Made by a program: the position numbers and the translations under genes. From NCBI GenBank assembly GCA_045536775.1, contig JAZSOD010000038.1, positions 1 through 38,263 of the forward strand: 38,263 nt of DNA. The letters are read 5' to 3'. The notes below the pieces were generated by a model that worked only from the letters and a program-made list of their open reading frames with translations, ran no database searches and was not told where the DNA came from. Positions 1 through 8,608 of the stretch are shown in pieces. Source of the stretch: UBA4717 sp045536775 (GTDB taxonomy: Bacteria; Bacillota; Clostridia; Oscillospirales; CAG-272). Numbering within the stretch: the first letter of the stretch is position 1; each line of letters opens with the position of its first letter.

Positions 1-1
1 G

Positions 2-1753
2 ATAATAGACCGTTGTATCAAGAAGCACGGAAATGCTGTAACTTCTCAGGTGCTTGATGAAATCAAGGCAATGGGCTTCAAGTACTCGACACGCGGATCT
101 ATCTCTATTTCGGTTTACGATATGATGATCCCCTCAAAGAAGTACGAATACATTGCAGAGGCTGAAAAGGGTGTTGAAAAGATCAACCGTGAGTTCGCTC
201 ACGGACGTCTTACAGAGGAAGAGCGTTACAACAACGTCATCAAGCTCTGGGAAGACACCACAAAGGACGTTATTGCTGCACTTCAGGATAACTTCAGTAA
301 GTACAATCCTATCAAGATGATGGTTGACTCGGGAGCCCGCGGTAACGTAACACAGATGCGTCAGCTAGCAGGTATGCGCGGACTTATGTTTGCGACAAAC
401 GGTAAGACTATCGAGATCCCGATCAAGTCGAACTTCCGTGAAGGTCTTAATATCCACGAATACTTTATGGCTGCCCGCGGTGCGCGTAAGTCCCTTTCGG
501 ATACGGCGCTCAGAACGGCTGACTCGGGATACCTCACAAGAAGACTTGTTGACGTATCTCAGGACGTTATTATCCGTCACGAAGACTGCAAGACCGATAA
601 GGGTATCTGGGTAAGCGATATCAAGGATAGCAACAACGTAGTTATCGAGTCGCTTAAGGACAGAATTATCGGCAGATACGTTATCGGTGACGTTAAGGAC
701 GCTGACGGCAACGTGATCGTTCCCGACAACACAATGATAACTGATACTCAGGCAGACGAAATGGTTGCCAAGGGCATCGAAAAGGTTCTTATCAGAACTA
801 TACTCCAGTGTAAGTGCAAGCACGGCGTTTGTGCTCATTGCTACGGCTCCGTCCTTGCTTCCGGCAAGACGGTAAGCATCGGTGAGACTGTTGGTATCAT
901 CGCGGCACAATCCATCGGTGAGCCCGGTACACAGCTTACGATGCGTACCTTCCATACGGGAGGCGTTGCGGGAAGCGATATCACACAGGGTCTTCCCCGA
1001 GTTGAAGAGCTCTTTGAGGCTCGTAAGCCCAAGAAGGTTGCAACTCCTGCAGAGGTTGCAGGTACAGTAAGCATCGGTGATGTTAAGAATAACAACAGAA
1101 TGGTAACGGTTTCAAACGATCTTACCGGCGAATCTGTTGTTCACTCTATCCCCGTTGGTATTCATCTCTGTGTAAATGACGGACAGTTCGTAATGCGCGG
1201 TGAGCCTCTTACAGACGGTAACCTTAGCCCCGCAGACATCACAAGACTCGAAGGACTTGACGCGGTTTATGATTATATCATCCGCGAGGTACAGAGAGTT
1301 TACCGTTCACAGTCGGTTGAGATCAACGATAAGCACATCGAGGTTATTGCCCGTCAGATGACAAGAAAGGTCAAGATAGACGAGTCGGGTGACACCGAGC
1401 TTCTCTTTGGTTCGCTCGTTAACCGTTCGGAATTTGAGGAAGCAAATGCAATAATCGACGCGCGTATAGCAAACGGTGAGGTTACTCTCCGTCACGCACA
1501 GTCTACACCCGTGCTTCTCGGTATTACCAAGGCGGCTATCAGCACAGACTCCTTCCTCTCTGCCGCATCCTTCCAGGAGACCACAAAGGTTCTTACAGAG
1601 GCTGCGATCAAGCGTAAGGTAGACCACCTTCTCGGACTTAAGGAGAACGTAATCATCGGTAAGCTCATTCCTGCAGGAACAGGTATGAGAGAATACCGTT
1701 CGGTTGAGGTTGAAACAAAATGTGATGACCTCACACAGATTGGTGTTAAGTAA
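2..1753 (+). CDS. rpoC: DNA-directed RNA polymerase subunit beta' (3' part, cut by window start)
   Basis: This is the C-terminal half of the RNA polymerase beta' subunit. The frame is open from base 2, so the gene begins outside the window; the catalytic NADFDGD motif is not included. Visible family landmarks, in order, are the bridge-helix segment SGARGNVTQMRQLAGMRG, the trigger-loop region REGLNIHEYFMAARGARKS, a second zinc site formed by the Cys of RHEDC plus CKCKHGVCAHC, and the signature GETVGIIAAQSIGEPGTQL followed by MRTFHTGGVAGSDITQGLPR. The protein ends in ordinary C-terminal sequence, and a strong terminator follows directly. Codon use fits a highly expressed housekeeping gene. The identity is certain; only the 5' part is missing. 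Confidence 0.98.
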   Translation: MIDRCIKKHGNAVTSQVLDEIKAMGFKYSTRGSISISVYDMMIPSKKYEYIAEAEKGVEKINREFAHGRLTEEERYNNVIKLWEDTTKDVIAALQDNFSKYNPIKMMVDSGARGNVTQMRQLAGMRGLMFATNGKTIEIPIKSNFREGLNIHEYFMAARGARKSLSDTALRTADSGYLTRRLVDVSQDVIIRHEDCKTDKGIWVSDIKDSNNVVIESLKDRIIGRYVIGDVKDADGNVIVPDNTMITDTQADEMVAKGIEKVLIRTILQCKCKHGVCAHCYGSVLASGKTVSIGETVGIIAAQSIGEPGTQLTMRTFHTGGVAGSDITQGLPRVEELFEARKPKKVATPAEVAGTVSIGDVKNNNRMVTVSNDLTGESVVHSIPVGIHLCVNDGQFVMRGEPLTDGNLSPADITRLEGLDAVYDYIIREVQRVYRSQSVEINDKHIEVIARQMTRKVKIDESGDTELLFGSLVNRSEFEEANAIIDARIANGEVTLRHAQSTPVLLGITKAAISTDSFLSAASFQETTKVLTEAAIKRKVDHLLGLKENVIIGKLIPAGTGMREYRSVEVETKCDDLTQIGVK

Positions 1754-1759
1754 ATAATA

Positions 1760-1794
1760 AAAATAGCGGAAGGCATCAGCCTTCCGCTATTTTT
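1760..1794 (+). terminator. Intrinsic terminator of rpoC
   Basis: A 15-bp perfect stem (1760-1774 with 1779-1793) with a 4-base ATCA loop begins seven bases after the rpoC stop codon. The stem's own 3' arm ends in a T run, as expected for a Rho-independent terminator. Confidence 0.93.
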
Positions 1795-1830
1795 GTGTAG
1801 TGAATGAGATTTAGTAAATCTTACAAACAA

Positions 1831-1860
1831 AAAAACGACGGCAAATTTGCCATCGTTTTT
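1831..1860 (-). terminator. Intrinsic terminator of the SLH/cohesin gene
   Basis: This is an AAAAACGAYGGCAAA / TTTGCC.TCGTTTTT inverted repeat. Read on the minus strand it pairs completely, with one G-U wobble, and a T run follows. It lies just downstream of the minus-strand stop at 1873, converging on the rpoC terminator. Confidence 0.8.
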
Positions 1861-1872
1861 TGAGTTATTTAA

Positions 1873-3999
1873 TCAGTCAACGTACTTGACTATTCTTTCG
1901 AGAATTGTAGCCGCTTGAGCGCGATTTGCTGCATTTTTGGGGAGGAATGCGCCGTCTGAGCCTGTGATTATTCCTGCATTTCCAACCTTGTTGGCAAACG
2001 TCTTTGCCCAAGAATCGATCTCGGCATAGTCGGAATAGTTCATCTCGGTTTCATCTAACGTAAAGCCCTTGAACTCGAGGTAACGCGCAATGATTACTGC
2101 CATTTCCTGTCTGTTAACAACTCTGTCGGGTTCAAACTTGTTGTCGCCGACACCGCCGACAATGTTGTTCCTTCTTGCCCACTCAATGTAAGGCGCATAA
2201 TACTGATTCTTGTCAACGTCCGAGAACATACAGTTGAAGCCCGAAACGTCGATTCCCTCGAATCTTCCGAGTACGGTCACAAGCATACCGCGCGAGAGCT
2301 CACCCTCGGGATCGAATACTGTTTCGCTACGTCCGTTGAAAATTCCGCGAGCTGCAACAAAGTTGATACTGTTCTTTGCCCAGTGGTTTTCAATATCCTT
2401 AAAGCCAAGCTCCTCAACCGTGAGGATATAAGGTCTAATGGTAGAATCCGCAAACGTGAGATATCCGTTGCTATAGCTTGCTTCAGTGCCAATAGGAATA
2501 AGCTTTTCGCCGTCGGTTGTATAAACTACAACGTGCTTTCCGTTAATTCCTGCCGCATTCTTGTAGGGGAGGGTTACAGTAACACTTCCGTCCGTAATTT
2601 CTTCGGAAACAGAGAGGTCGAAATACTCGTATCCGTTTTTGAGCTTTTGGGAAAGCGCTTCGGGAAGTTCTTTGTCACGGAGAATTATCTGAACGGATTT
2701 TTTTGTTGAAACAATTGTGTCAAGTGCCTTGGAATCGAACTCGAGAGTAACATCTGCCGCAGTGAACTTGAAAGTGTCAACTTCATCTAAGGCCGCACCG
2801 TATCCCTCAGGGAAATTGAGAATGAGCTCGTCATCGGATACGTTGTTTGTAGTTCCGATAATGTCGATCTTCTTGGAGGGATAGGACTTCTTTGCTTCCG
2901 CAATCGCTTCTTCAAGTACTTTTGTATCAAGGCTCAGAAGTGTGCCTTCACCGTACGAGATGGGAGAAACGAAGAGATTTATTACAGCCTTGTTGCTCTT
3001 GAGCTCGACGGTGTAATCTTCGTTCTTTGGAGCAGTTGACTTTGAAACCGTTACGACAGCACCGTCATAAATGAAATCTTTACCGAGCTGCTCGAGGTTA
3101 GTGTTAATTATATCTGCCTTGTTGCTGTACACGTCGAAGTTGTACTTACCTGCAGGTGTTGTGGATTTTGATGAGAAGGTGACTGTGATGAGCTTACCGT
3201 TGTTTTTTATGTTGTTCTTGGAAAGCGGATCGGAGCAGAACACAATGTAGGGTGAGGATGTGCTTTCTTCAAGAGAACTTGTAGTACCGATAAGCTTGTG
3301 ATCCTTGATGCTGACAACACTGAAATACTCATCGTTGTAATCTATGTAAGTGCGAAGAGCAATTATACCGGGATTGTTGGTTATATTGAGAGTGAGAGAA
3401 AATTCGTTTCCTGCGGTCGCTGTTGTGTTATCAATAGAAAGCTTCGGAGAATTGGTGCTACTTGATGGGCCTTCTGTGTCGGACTCGTCTTCGGGCGGCG
3501 TTTGAGCACCGCTTGTTACGGTTACCGTACCAGAAATGCATTCAAACTCATCGCCTATCTCATAGAGGTTGGTGTTAAGAACGTCCTCGGGTTTTATGGA
3601 AAGCTCAAGCTCGTAATCACCGGGAGGGGTATTTGACGCAACGTTGAAGGTAATGGTTGCGATCTTACCGTTAGTTTTAATATCGGTGGTGCTGAGTGGG
3701 TTTGCCCATAACATAATGTAGGGTGAGCTCGTGTAATTTATGGAGTGAGTATTATCACCGAGGAGATCATGGTCGGTGATGGACTTAACAGAAAAATACT
3801 CATTGTTGTATTTAAGGGACGCTTTGAGAACTATAAGACCCGGGTTGTTATCGAGTTTAACGTCAACCGTAAAAGTAGAGCCTCGGGTGGTCGTAGCATC
3901 GGATAAGGATACCTTGGGTGATGCGGCGCTTACGGAGAAGGTCAGTATTACGGCTAAGAGCATAGTAAGCAAAGCAAAGCCGAGCAGATTCTTTCTCAT
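1873..3999 (-). CDS. Secreted surface protein: two cohesin-like domains plus three SLH repeats
   Basis: A 708-aa exported protein. Residues 1-25 are a typical signal peptide ending VSAA. Two tandem, clearly duplicated beta-sandwich domains follow (about 27-162 and 184-318). They share NNPGLI/NNPGII, YNxEYFSVxSIxDHxLxG, SSPYI and a PLSxxxIKxNGKxxTxTF block, the pattern of cohesin domains. An acidic PPEDESDTEGPSSS linker joins them. A middle region (about 322-530) is not recognised. The C-terminus (about 530-708) contains three S-layer-homology repeats with FxDIxxHWA and FxPxxxxxR motifs, which in Firmicutes bind pyruvylated cell-wall polymer. Cohesins bind dockerins, so this resembles a small anchoring scaffoldin, but no dockerin is visible in the window and a non-cellulosomal role is possible. 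It is monocistronic with its own promoter, an AAGGAAGG ribosome-binding site and a terminator. Confidence 0.85.
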   Translation of the reverse strand: MRKNLLGFALLTMLLAVILTFSVSAASPKVSLSDATTTRGSTFTVDVKLDNNPGLIVLKASLKYNNEYFSVKSITDHDLLGDNTHSINYTSSPYIMLWANPLSTTDIKTNGKIATITFNVASNTPPGDYELELSIKPEDVLNTNLYEIGDEFECISGTVTVTSGAQTPPEDESDTEGPSSSTNSPKLSIDNTTATAGNEFSLTLNITNNPGIIALRTYIDYNDEYFSVVSIKDHKLIGTTSSLEESTSSPYIVFCSDPLSKNNIKNNGKLITVTFSSKSTTPAGKYNFDVYSNKADIINTNLEQLGKDFIYDGAVVTVSKSTAPKNEDYTVELKSNKAVINLFVSPISYGEGTLLSLDTKVLEEAIAEAKKSYPSKKIDIIGTTNNVSDDELILNFPEGYGAALDEVDTFKFTAADVTLEFDSKALDTIVSTKKSVQIILRDKELPEALSQKLKNGYEYFDLSVSEEITDGSVTVTLPYKNAAGINGKHVVVYTTDGEKLIPIGTEASYSNGYLTFADSTIRPYILTVEELGFKDIENHWAKNSINFVAARGIFNGRSETVFDPEGELSRGMLVTVLGRFEGIDVSGFNCMFSDVDKNQYYAPYIEWARRNNIVGGVGDNKFEPDRVVNRQEMAVIIARYLEFKGFTLDETEMNYSDYAEIDSWAKTFANKVGNAGIITGSDGAFLPKNAANRAQAATILERIVKYVD

Positions 4000-4038
4000 A
4001 ATTTATCCTTCCTTTATAATAAATAATATTACAATTAT

Positions 4039-4066
4039 ATTATACCATAAATTTAATTAAATGCAA
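4039..4066 (-). promoter_or_regulatory. Sigma-A-type promoter of the SLH/cohesin gene
   Basis: On the minus strand the -35 is TTGCAT (4061-4066) and the -10 is TATAAT (4039-4044), with a 16-bp spacer, about 40 bp upstream of the start codon at 3999. Confidence 0.6.
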
Positions 4067-4135
4067 TAGTATCGGTCGAAATTTCAAAATTTGTTAACTT
4101 CACGCGCACATTGCCTGAGAGTTTGTAAAAGAGAT

Positions 4136-4159
4136 ACCCCCGACGAATTCGTCGGGGGT
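4136..4159 (-). terminator. Terminator of the DUF1846 gene (24-bp perfect palindrome)
   Basis: ACCCCCGACGAA / TTCGTCGGGGGT is a perfect inverted repeat just beyond the minus-strand stop at 4168. On the minus strand it is followed by ATCTCTTTTAC, a moderate U tract, so termination in that direction is more likely than on the plus strand. Confidence 0.75.
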
Positions 4160-4167
4160 AAATACGT

Positions 4168-5652
4168 TTACTTATGGAATAACTTTTTTGACTGATACGC
4201 AGGCTCGCTTGTCATAAAGATTCCAAGCTTTTTCATAACTCCTTCGTCAACGGGAGAGAGAATGACCGTTGAATGGGCCTCACAGTTCATAAGCTTGCCG
4301 AGCTGCTTGAGCGCCTTGTCGGCGTTCTCGTCTGTTAGAGCGCATATTGACAGCGCGATCAGTATCTCGTCGGTGTGAAGCCTCGGGTTGTGACAGTTGA
4401 GATGTCCGGTTTTGAGATTTCTTATAGGCTCGATGACCTCAGGGGAAATGAGGTGTACGTCATCGTCGATGGCGGCAAGTGCCTTGAGTGCATTTAACAG
4501 CATAGCCGAGGACGCGCCGAGAAGCTTAGTAGTCTTTCCCGTAATTATTCTGCCGTCGGGAAGCTCAAGCGCGCAGGCAGGCTCACCCGTCTCGGCAGCC
4601 TTTGTAAGCGCCGCGGGGATAACCTTGCGGTCGTTCACCGAAATTCCCGCGTGATTCATTATAATTTCAATTTTTTCCGTGTCTTTGCCGTCGGTCAGAC
4701 CCTTGCGCTTTGAGCAAGCAGTCATATAGTAACGTCTGATTATCTCGGACTTTGACGCCTCGCATACGTTGTCATTGTCGTAGATACAGAAGCCTGCCAT
4801 ATTGACTCCCATATCCGTCGGTGACTTATAGGGACAGCTTCCCGAAATCTTCTGGAATATAGCCGAGAGAACAGGGAATATCTCAACGTCGCGGTTGTAG
4901 TTGACGGTAGTTTTGCCGTATGCCTCGAGATGATAGGGGTCTATCATATTAACGTCGTTGAGGTCTGCGGTTGCCGCCTCATAAGCGAGGTTAACGGGGT
5001 GCATAAGAGGAAGGTTCCAGATAGGGAAGGTCTCAAACTTTGCGTATCCCGCCTTGATGCCGCGATGGTTTTCGTGATAGAGCTGGCTTAAGCAGGTCGC
5101 CATCTTGCCGCTTCCGGGACCGGGTGCGGTAATTATAACGAGAGATCTCTCGGTTTCAATATAATCGTTAGCGCCAAGACCCTCGTCGCTGACGATTCTC
5201 TTGATATCGGTAGGGTATCCTGCAATTGTGTAGTGGTAGAATACCTTGATGCCGAGTGCCTCAAGTCTTTTTCTGAATGCAACGGCGGAGCTCTGACCTG
5301 CAAATCTCGTGATGACCACGCTTCCTACGTACAGACCGAAGCCGCGAAACGCGTCTATGAGTCTGAGTGTGTCCTGATCGTAGGTGATGCCGAGGTCACC
5401 GCGTATCTTGTTTTGCTCAATGTCGGAGGCGTTGATAACAATGACTATTTCAGCCTCGTCCTTGAGGTTTATAAGCATTTTTATCTTACTGTCGGGAGCA
5501 AAGCCGGGCAGTACGCGTGACGCGTGATAATCGTCAAAAAGCTTACCGCCGAATTCAAGATAAAGCTTTCCCCCGAAATCGCTGATACGCTCTTTGATAT
5601 GCTCTGACTGCATTTTTATGTACTTGTCATTATCAAAGCCCTGTTTAATCAT
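4168..5652 (-). CDS. DUF1846 family protein
   Basis: A 494-aa soluble protein that matches the DUF1846 family (about 500 aa, common in Firmicutes) over its whole length, starting with the characteristic GFDNDKYIKMQSEHI. The biochemical role of the family is not established. The sequence shows a P-loop-like segment TAPGPGSGKMATC (about residues 175-187) after a beta strand LVII, followed by KFETFPIWNLPLMHPVN and DPYHLEAYGKTTVNYNRD blocks, so nucleotide or phosphate binding is plausible but inferred. There is no signal peptide or membrane segment. The start is chosen at the ATG preceded by GGGAG five bases upstream. It appears monocistronic, with a good promoter 5' and a palindromic terminator 3'. 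The leader contains a hairpin (5687-5721). Confidence 0.88.
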   Translation of the reverse strand: MIKQGFDNDKYIKMQSEHIKERISDFGGKLYLEFGGKLFDDYHASRVLPGFAPDSKIKMLINLKDEAEIVIVINASDIEQNKIRGDLGITYDQDTLRLIDAFRGFGLYVGSVVITRFAGQSSAVAFRKRLEALGIKVFYHYTIAGYPTDIKRIVSDEGLGANDYIETERSLVIITAPGPGSGKMATCLSQLYHENHRGIKAGYAKFETFPIWNLPLMHPVNLAYEAATADLNDVNMIDPYHLEAYGKTTVNYNRDVEIFPVLSAIFQKISGSCPYKSPTDMGVNMAGFCIYDNDNVCEASKSEIIRRYYMTACSKRKGLTDGKDTEKIEIIMNHAGISVNDRKVIPAALTKAAETGEPACALELPDGRIITGKTTKLLGASSAMLLNALKALAAIDDDVHLISPEVIEPIRNLKTGHLNCHNPRLHTDEILIALSICALTDENADKALKQLGKLMNCEAHSTVILSPVDEGVMKKLGIFMTSEPAYQSKKLFHK

Positions 5653-5686
5653 AATTACTCCCGTGCCGACGTGTCGGCTGAATAAA

Positions 5687-5721
5687 AATCACAGTGATTG
5701 TCAAAAACAAACACTGTGATT
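5687..5721 (-). other. Leader hairpin 5' of the DUF1846 gene
   Basis: AATCACAGTG / CACTGTGATT form a 10-bp perfect stem around a 15-base loop. On the minus strand the stem ends in a short T run (GATTTTTATTC). It lies directly downstream of the promoter at 5722-5750, inside the presumed 5' leader. It could be an attenuator, an mRNA-stabilising hairpin, or the end of read-through from the upstream sulP-type gene. Confidence 0.5.
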
Positions 5722-5750
5722 ATTATACCATTTTTTTTGCGTTTTTGCAA
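5722..5750 (-). promoter_or_regulatory. Promoter of the DUF1846 gene
   Basis: On the minus strand the -35 is TTGCAA (5745-5750) and the -10 is TATAAT (5722-5727), with an exact 17-bp A-rich spacer. Confidence 0.65.
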
Positions 5751-5795
5751 GAGATTTTGAAGAAAAGATAAGACAAACGCAAATATTAGCGCACT

Positions 5796-7340
5796 CTATG
5801 CGTTTTGAGTCTCTTTTTCTTCGCTTTCGGAGATTCCTGCGCGCTTAAGCATAGCTCTCACGCGTGTGTTTGCATCCTTTAACCTTACGTTCGGGTTGTT
5901 TTCGCAAAGCTCAAGGAAGTACTCTGCGGCAGTTACGTCAATAACGCTTACGCCCGAGAGATCGATAACTACAATCTCGTTGTCTGAAAGCATATTTTCA
6001 ACAGTACGCTCAAGCTCACCGAGATTTATGAAGAATACCGCACCCGAAATGTCGACCTCAGCCTTGCCGTGCTCTGCGCGGCAGTTAAGGTCAAGCTTGG
6101 TGCATCTGAGCACGAATACGAGAGCCGAGTACGCGATACCGATAATGATCGCGATAGTGAGATCAAACACAACGGTTGCCGCCATAGTGATGATAAATTC
6201 GCTGATAGCGCCGCGGAATTTATGTGAGAATATGTACTTTATTTCCTCCCACTCGTTCATTCTGAACGCGGTTACCATAAGCACGCCTGCAAGAGCAGAG
6301 AGGGGAATGAGAGCCATTATAGGACCGAGAACGAACATAGCAGCAAGAAGACCGAGCGCGTGAACAACACCGCACACTCTCGTCTGACACCCCGACTTTA
6401 TAGCAACACTCGTACGTGCAATAGCCGCAGTAGCGGGAACGCCGCCAAACAGAGGGATAAGCATATTGCCGACACCCTGGGCGATAAGCTCCTTGTTGGC
6501 GTCAAACTTCTCCTCCTTCATTCTGGACGCGCTTGCACCGCAAAGCAGGCTTTCAATCATAGCGAGAGCTGCAATGCTGATAGCGGGAGATATGTATTCG
6601 GGCAGTCTGCTCCATTCAACAGATGCAAACGTGAGTCTTTCGGAAAGGAATAAGGTCTTGGGGATCTCACCTACAGTCACAACGTCGAATTTGAACACCG
6701 TGCAAACAACGGTCGCAACAATAATACCAATGAGCGAGGAGGGGACTTTCGCCCCCCATTTTTTAGGCCATACTATCATTATAGCAACTACGATAAGCCC
6801 GAGAATGACCGAGTATATATCGGGCTTGAAGCCAAGCTGTGCATAGCTTCCAAGCTTTTGGAGCGCAGTCTCGCCAACAGATTTTGTGCCGAAGAAATTG
6901 TCTATCTGACCGAGTGCGATAATTACTGCGATACCCGAGGTGAATCCCGTGATAACGGGACGCGGGATCATGGAAACGAGTCTTCCGAGCTTGAACACAG
7001 CCATGAGAATAAGCAGAAGTCCCGCAATAAACGTAACTACGAAAACTCCTTCAAGCTTGAACTTGATGATTATGGAAACGAGAACCGCAGACATAGCGCC
7101 TGTCGGACCGCTTATCTGGAAGGATGCGCCGGAAAGCAGACTTATGAAAATTCCCGCGATTATAGCGGTCACAAGACCTGCCGCTGCGCTTGCACCGCAA
7201 GCCTCGCCGAAGGCGAGAGCAAGGGGAAGAGCCACCGCGGTGACAGTAAGACCTGCAAGCAGGTCAGAGATGAACTTTTTAAGGTTGTAGCCCGCAAATT
7301 CATCCTTATACATCTGAGCGTAGGATCTGAAAAGCTTCAT
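5796..7340 (-). CDS. SulP (SLC26) family anion transporter with STAS domain
   Basis: A 514-aa inner-membrane transporter. The N-terminal region holds the SulP signature (DLLAGLTVTAVALPLALAFGEACG) and the conserved ISGPTGAMSAVL segment. The membrane core of many hydrophobic helices runs to about residue 410. The C-terminal STAS domain follows, recognisable from VIDLSGVSVIDVTAAEYFLE. SulP proteins carry sulfate, bicarbonate or other anions; the substrate cannot be told from sequence. The start is placed at the ATG at 7340 because GGAG lies seven bases upstream and the MKLFRSYAQMYKDEFAGYN start matches the family; the open frame extends 17 codons further without a ribosome-binding site. No other transport or assimilation gene is adjacent. 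Confidence 0.9.
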   Translation of the reverse strand: MKLFRSYAQMYKDEFAGYNLKKFISDLLAGLTVTAVALPLALAFGEACGASAAAGLVTAIIAGIFISLLSGASFQISGPTGAMSAVLVSIIIKFKLEGVFVVTFIAGLLLILMAVFKLGRLVSMIPRPVITGFTSGIAVIIALGQIDNFFGTKSVGETALQKLGSYAQLGFKPDIYSVILGLIVVAIMIVWPKKWGAKVPSSLIGIIVATVVCTVFKFDVVTVGEIPKTLFLSERLTFASVEWSRLPEYISPAISIAALAMIESLLCGASASRMKEEKFDANKELIAQGVGNMLIPLFGGVPATAAIARTSVAIKSGCQTRVCGVVHALGLLAAMFVLGPIMALIPLSALAGVLMVTAFRMNEWEEIKYIFSHKFRGAISEFIITMAATVVFDLTIAIIIGIAYSALVFVLRCTKLDLNCRAEHGKAEVDISGAVFFINLGELERTVENMLSDNEIVVIDLSGVSVIDVTAAEYFLELCENNPNVRLKDANTRVRAMLKRAGISESEEKETQNA

Positions 7341-7371
7341 AGTAATCTCCAAAGTAATAATTATATACAAA

Positions 7372-7400
7372 ATTATACATTTTTTTGCCAATAAAGTCTA
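7372..7400 (-). promoter_or_regulatory. Probable promoter of the SulP gene
   Basis: On the minus strand a TATAAT -10 (7372-7377) lies 17 bp from a weaker TAGACT -35 (7395-7400), about 30 bp upstream of the chosen start. Confidence 0.45.
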
Positions 7401-7407
7401 TAAGCGA

Positions 7408-7436
7408 AATTGCCGTTTTTATTAAAAACGGCAATT
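7408..7436 (-). terminator. Terminator of the acyltransferase gene
   Basis: A 13-bp perfect stem AATTGCCGTTTTT / AAAAACGGCAATT with an ATT loop sits just after the minus-strand stop at 7453. The T run is inside the stem, so the tail beyond it is weak; function is likely but not certain. Confidence 0.65.
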
Positions 7437-7452
7437 AAAAATTTGTGTATTT

Positions 7453-8514
7453 TTAGTCTTTGGCGGGAGTTGCGTGATCAAAAATGCGCATTATAAGGCG
7501 GTTTGCGGGTGTCAGACAAAGTCTGAGGAGAAGCGCTGAGATAAACGAAAGCGCGAAAACTACAAGCGGCATAACGGGCATCGGAACAGAGCTTACCTTG
7601 TATACAAAGCTGTCCCAGATAAAAGAAAACAGATACATTTCAAACGCGCAAAGGGATATATGCTTGAGCACAAAGCCGACAGGCGCAGGGCAGTGCTTTA
7701 TGTCATAAAGCGCAATAAATACTGCGACGGCGGTAAGGCAAACGCAGATATTCTGGAAGCCCACCATCATATACCACGCGTATTCGCCGCGCGCGTGTGT
7801 ATAGCCTGCGGTTATAAGTGTGGGGATAATTGCTGCAAGCACAATCGTCGGGAGCTTTGCCCATGCTTTGAGTTTTGGCTTGTAGTCTGCTATGAACGCG
7901 CCGATAAAGTAGTAGGTGACGGGGTAAAGCGGCTCAAAAAAGTCGGGGAGCACGTTTAGAGCGAGCGTTGCCTCTGTGTTATCATAGTATGGAGAAAAGC
8001 CGACTATCGTGTCGGGCAGGAGAGTAAGGAATGCGAGTGAAAATATAAGTATGAGCTTCCCGCCCTTTGCTTCTATTCCGTTATAGAGTATATTGAGAAA
8101 CGGTATCAGGAGAAAGAGTCCGAGGAACATCTCGAAATACCACGAGTAGTCGTTTGCTGTAAAATTCAGAATTCTGAAAACCGCGTTGATCGGGTCAATG
8201 TAAAAGCTTTTGTCATAGATCGCAATTGCGGCAAGAGTGAGTATGCTTATGACCGCGTATGACAAATACAGAGGGAATATAGACTTGTAATACGAAAACG
8301 ACAGCTTTTTGTTCTTTTGTAAATATCCGCTTAAAATAATGAACAGCGGTACACAGGAGTATGTAAGCTCGCGTAAAAACAAGGACAGAGTCCACTTGGT
8401 CGAATACACGTCTCCCCCCATAAGCCCGAGATTTGTAACACTGTGGTGGAGCACAACGAATAAAATAGCGCATACACGAACGATATCAAGACCTACGTAT
8501 CTTTTTTTCTCCAA
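7453..8514 (-). CDS. Acyltransferase family 3 integral membrane protein
   Basis: A roughly 353-aa polytopic membrane protein of the acyltransferase-3 (OafA/WecH-like) family, whose members transfer O-acetyl or other acyl groups to surface polysaccharides, peptidoglycan or lipids. The N-terminal block YVGLDIVRVCAILFVVLHHS contains the conserved His pair (residues 23-24), followed by PLFIILSGYLQ and the NDYSWYFEMFLGLFLLIPFL helix region; about ten membrane segments are visible. The start is uncertain. A TTG at 8514 has AAAGG eight bases upstream and opens on MEKKRYVGLD, which suits the family; a GTG at 8523 or a TTG at 8553 are alternatives with poorer spacing. The acceptor is unknown. Confidence 0.83.
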   Translation of the reverse strand: MEKKRYVGLDIVRVCAILFVVLHHSVTNLGLMGGDVYSTKWTLSLFLRELTYSCVPLFIILSGYLQKNKKLSFSYYKSIFPLYLSYAVISILTLAAIAIYDKSFYIDPINAVFRILNFTANDYSWYFEMFLGLFLLIPFLNILYNGIEAKGGKLILIFSLAFLTLLPDTIVGFSPYYDNTEATLALNVLPDFFEPLYPVTYYFIGAFIADYKPKLKAWAKLPTIVLAAIIPTLITAGYTHARGEYAWYMMVGFQNICVCLTAVAVFIALYDIKHCPAPVGFVLKHISLCAFEMYLFSFIWDSFVYKVSSVPMPVMPLVVFALSFISALLLRLCLTPANRLIMRIFDHATPAKD

Positions 8515-8543
8515 AAAACTCACCCTTTCGCGTCTTTTCCATA

Positions 8544-8572
8544 ATTGTAACAAAAAAACAGAGATTATTCAA
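8544..8572 (-). promoter_or_regulatory. Promoter of the acyltransferase gene, embedded in the clpC terminator
   Basis: On the minus strand the -35 is TTGAAT (8567-8572) and the -10 is TACAAT (8544-8549), with a 17-bp spacer formed by the 3' arm and T run of the clpC terminator. Confidence 0.55.
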
Positions 8573-8597
8573 GCCTTTTGGCCGATAATCTCTGTTT
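8555..8597 (-). terminator. Terminator of the ctsR-mcsA-mcsB-clpC operon
   Basis: AAAACAGAGATTAT pairs with ATAATCTCTGTTTT around a loop that contains a nested GGCC-AAAA-GGCT stem. A run of seven T residues follows on the minus strand, shortly after the clpC stop at 8609. Confidence 0.88.
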
Positions 8598-8608
8598 TAT
8601 GCTGTCTG

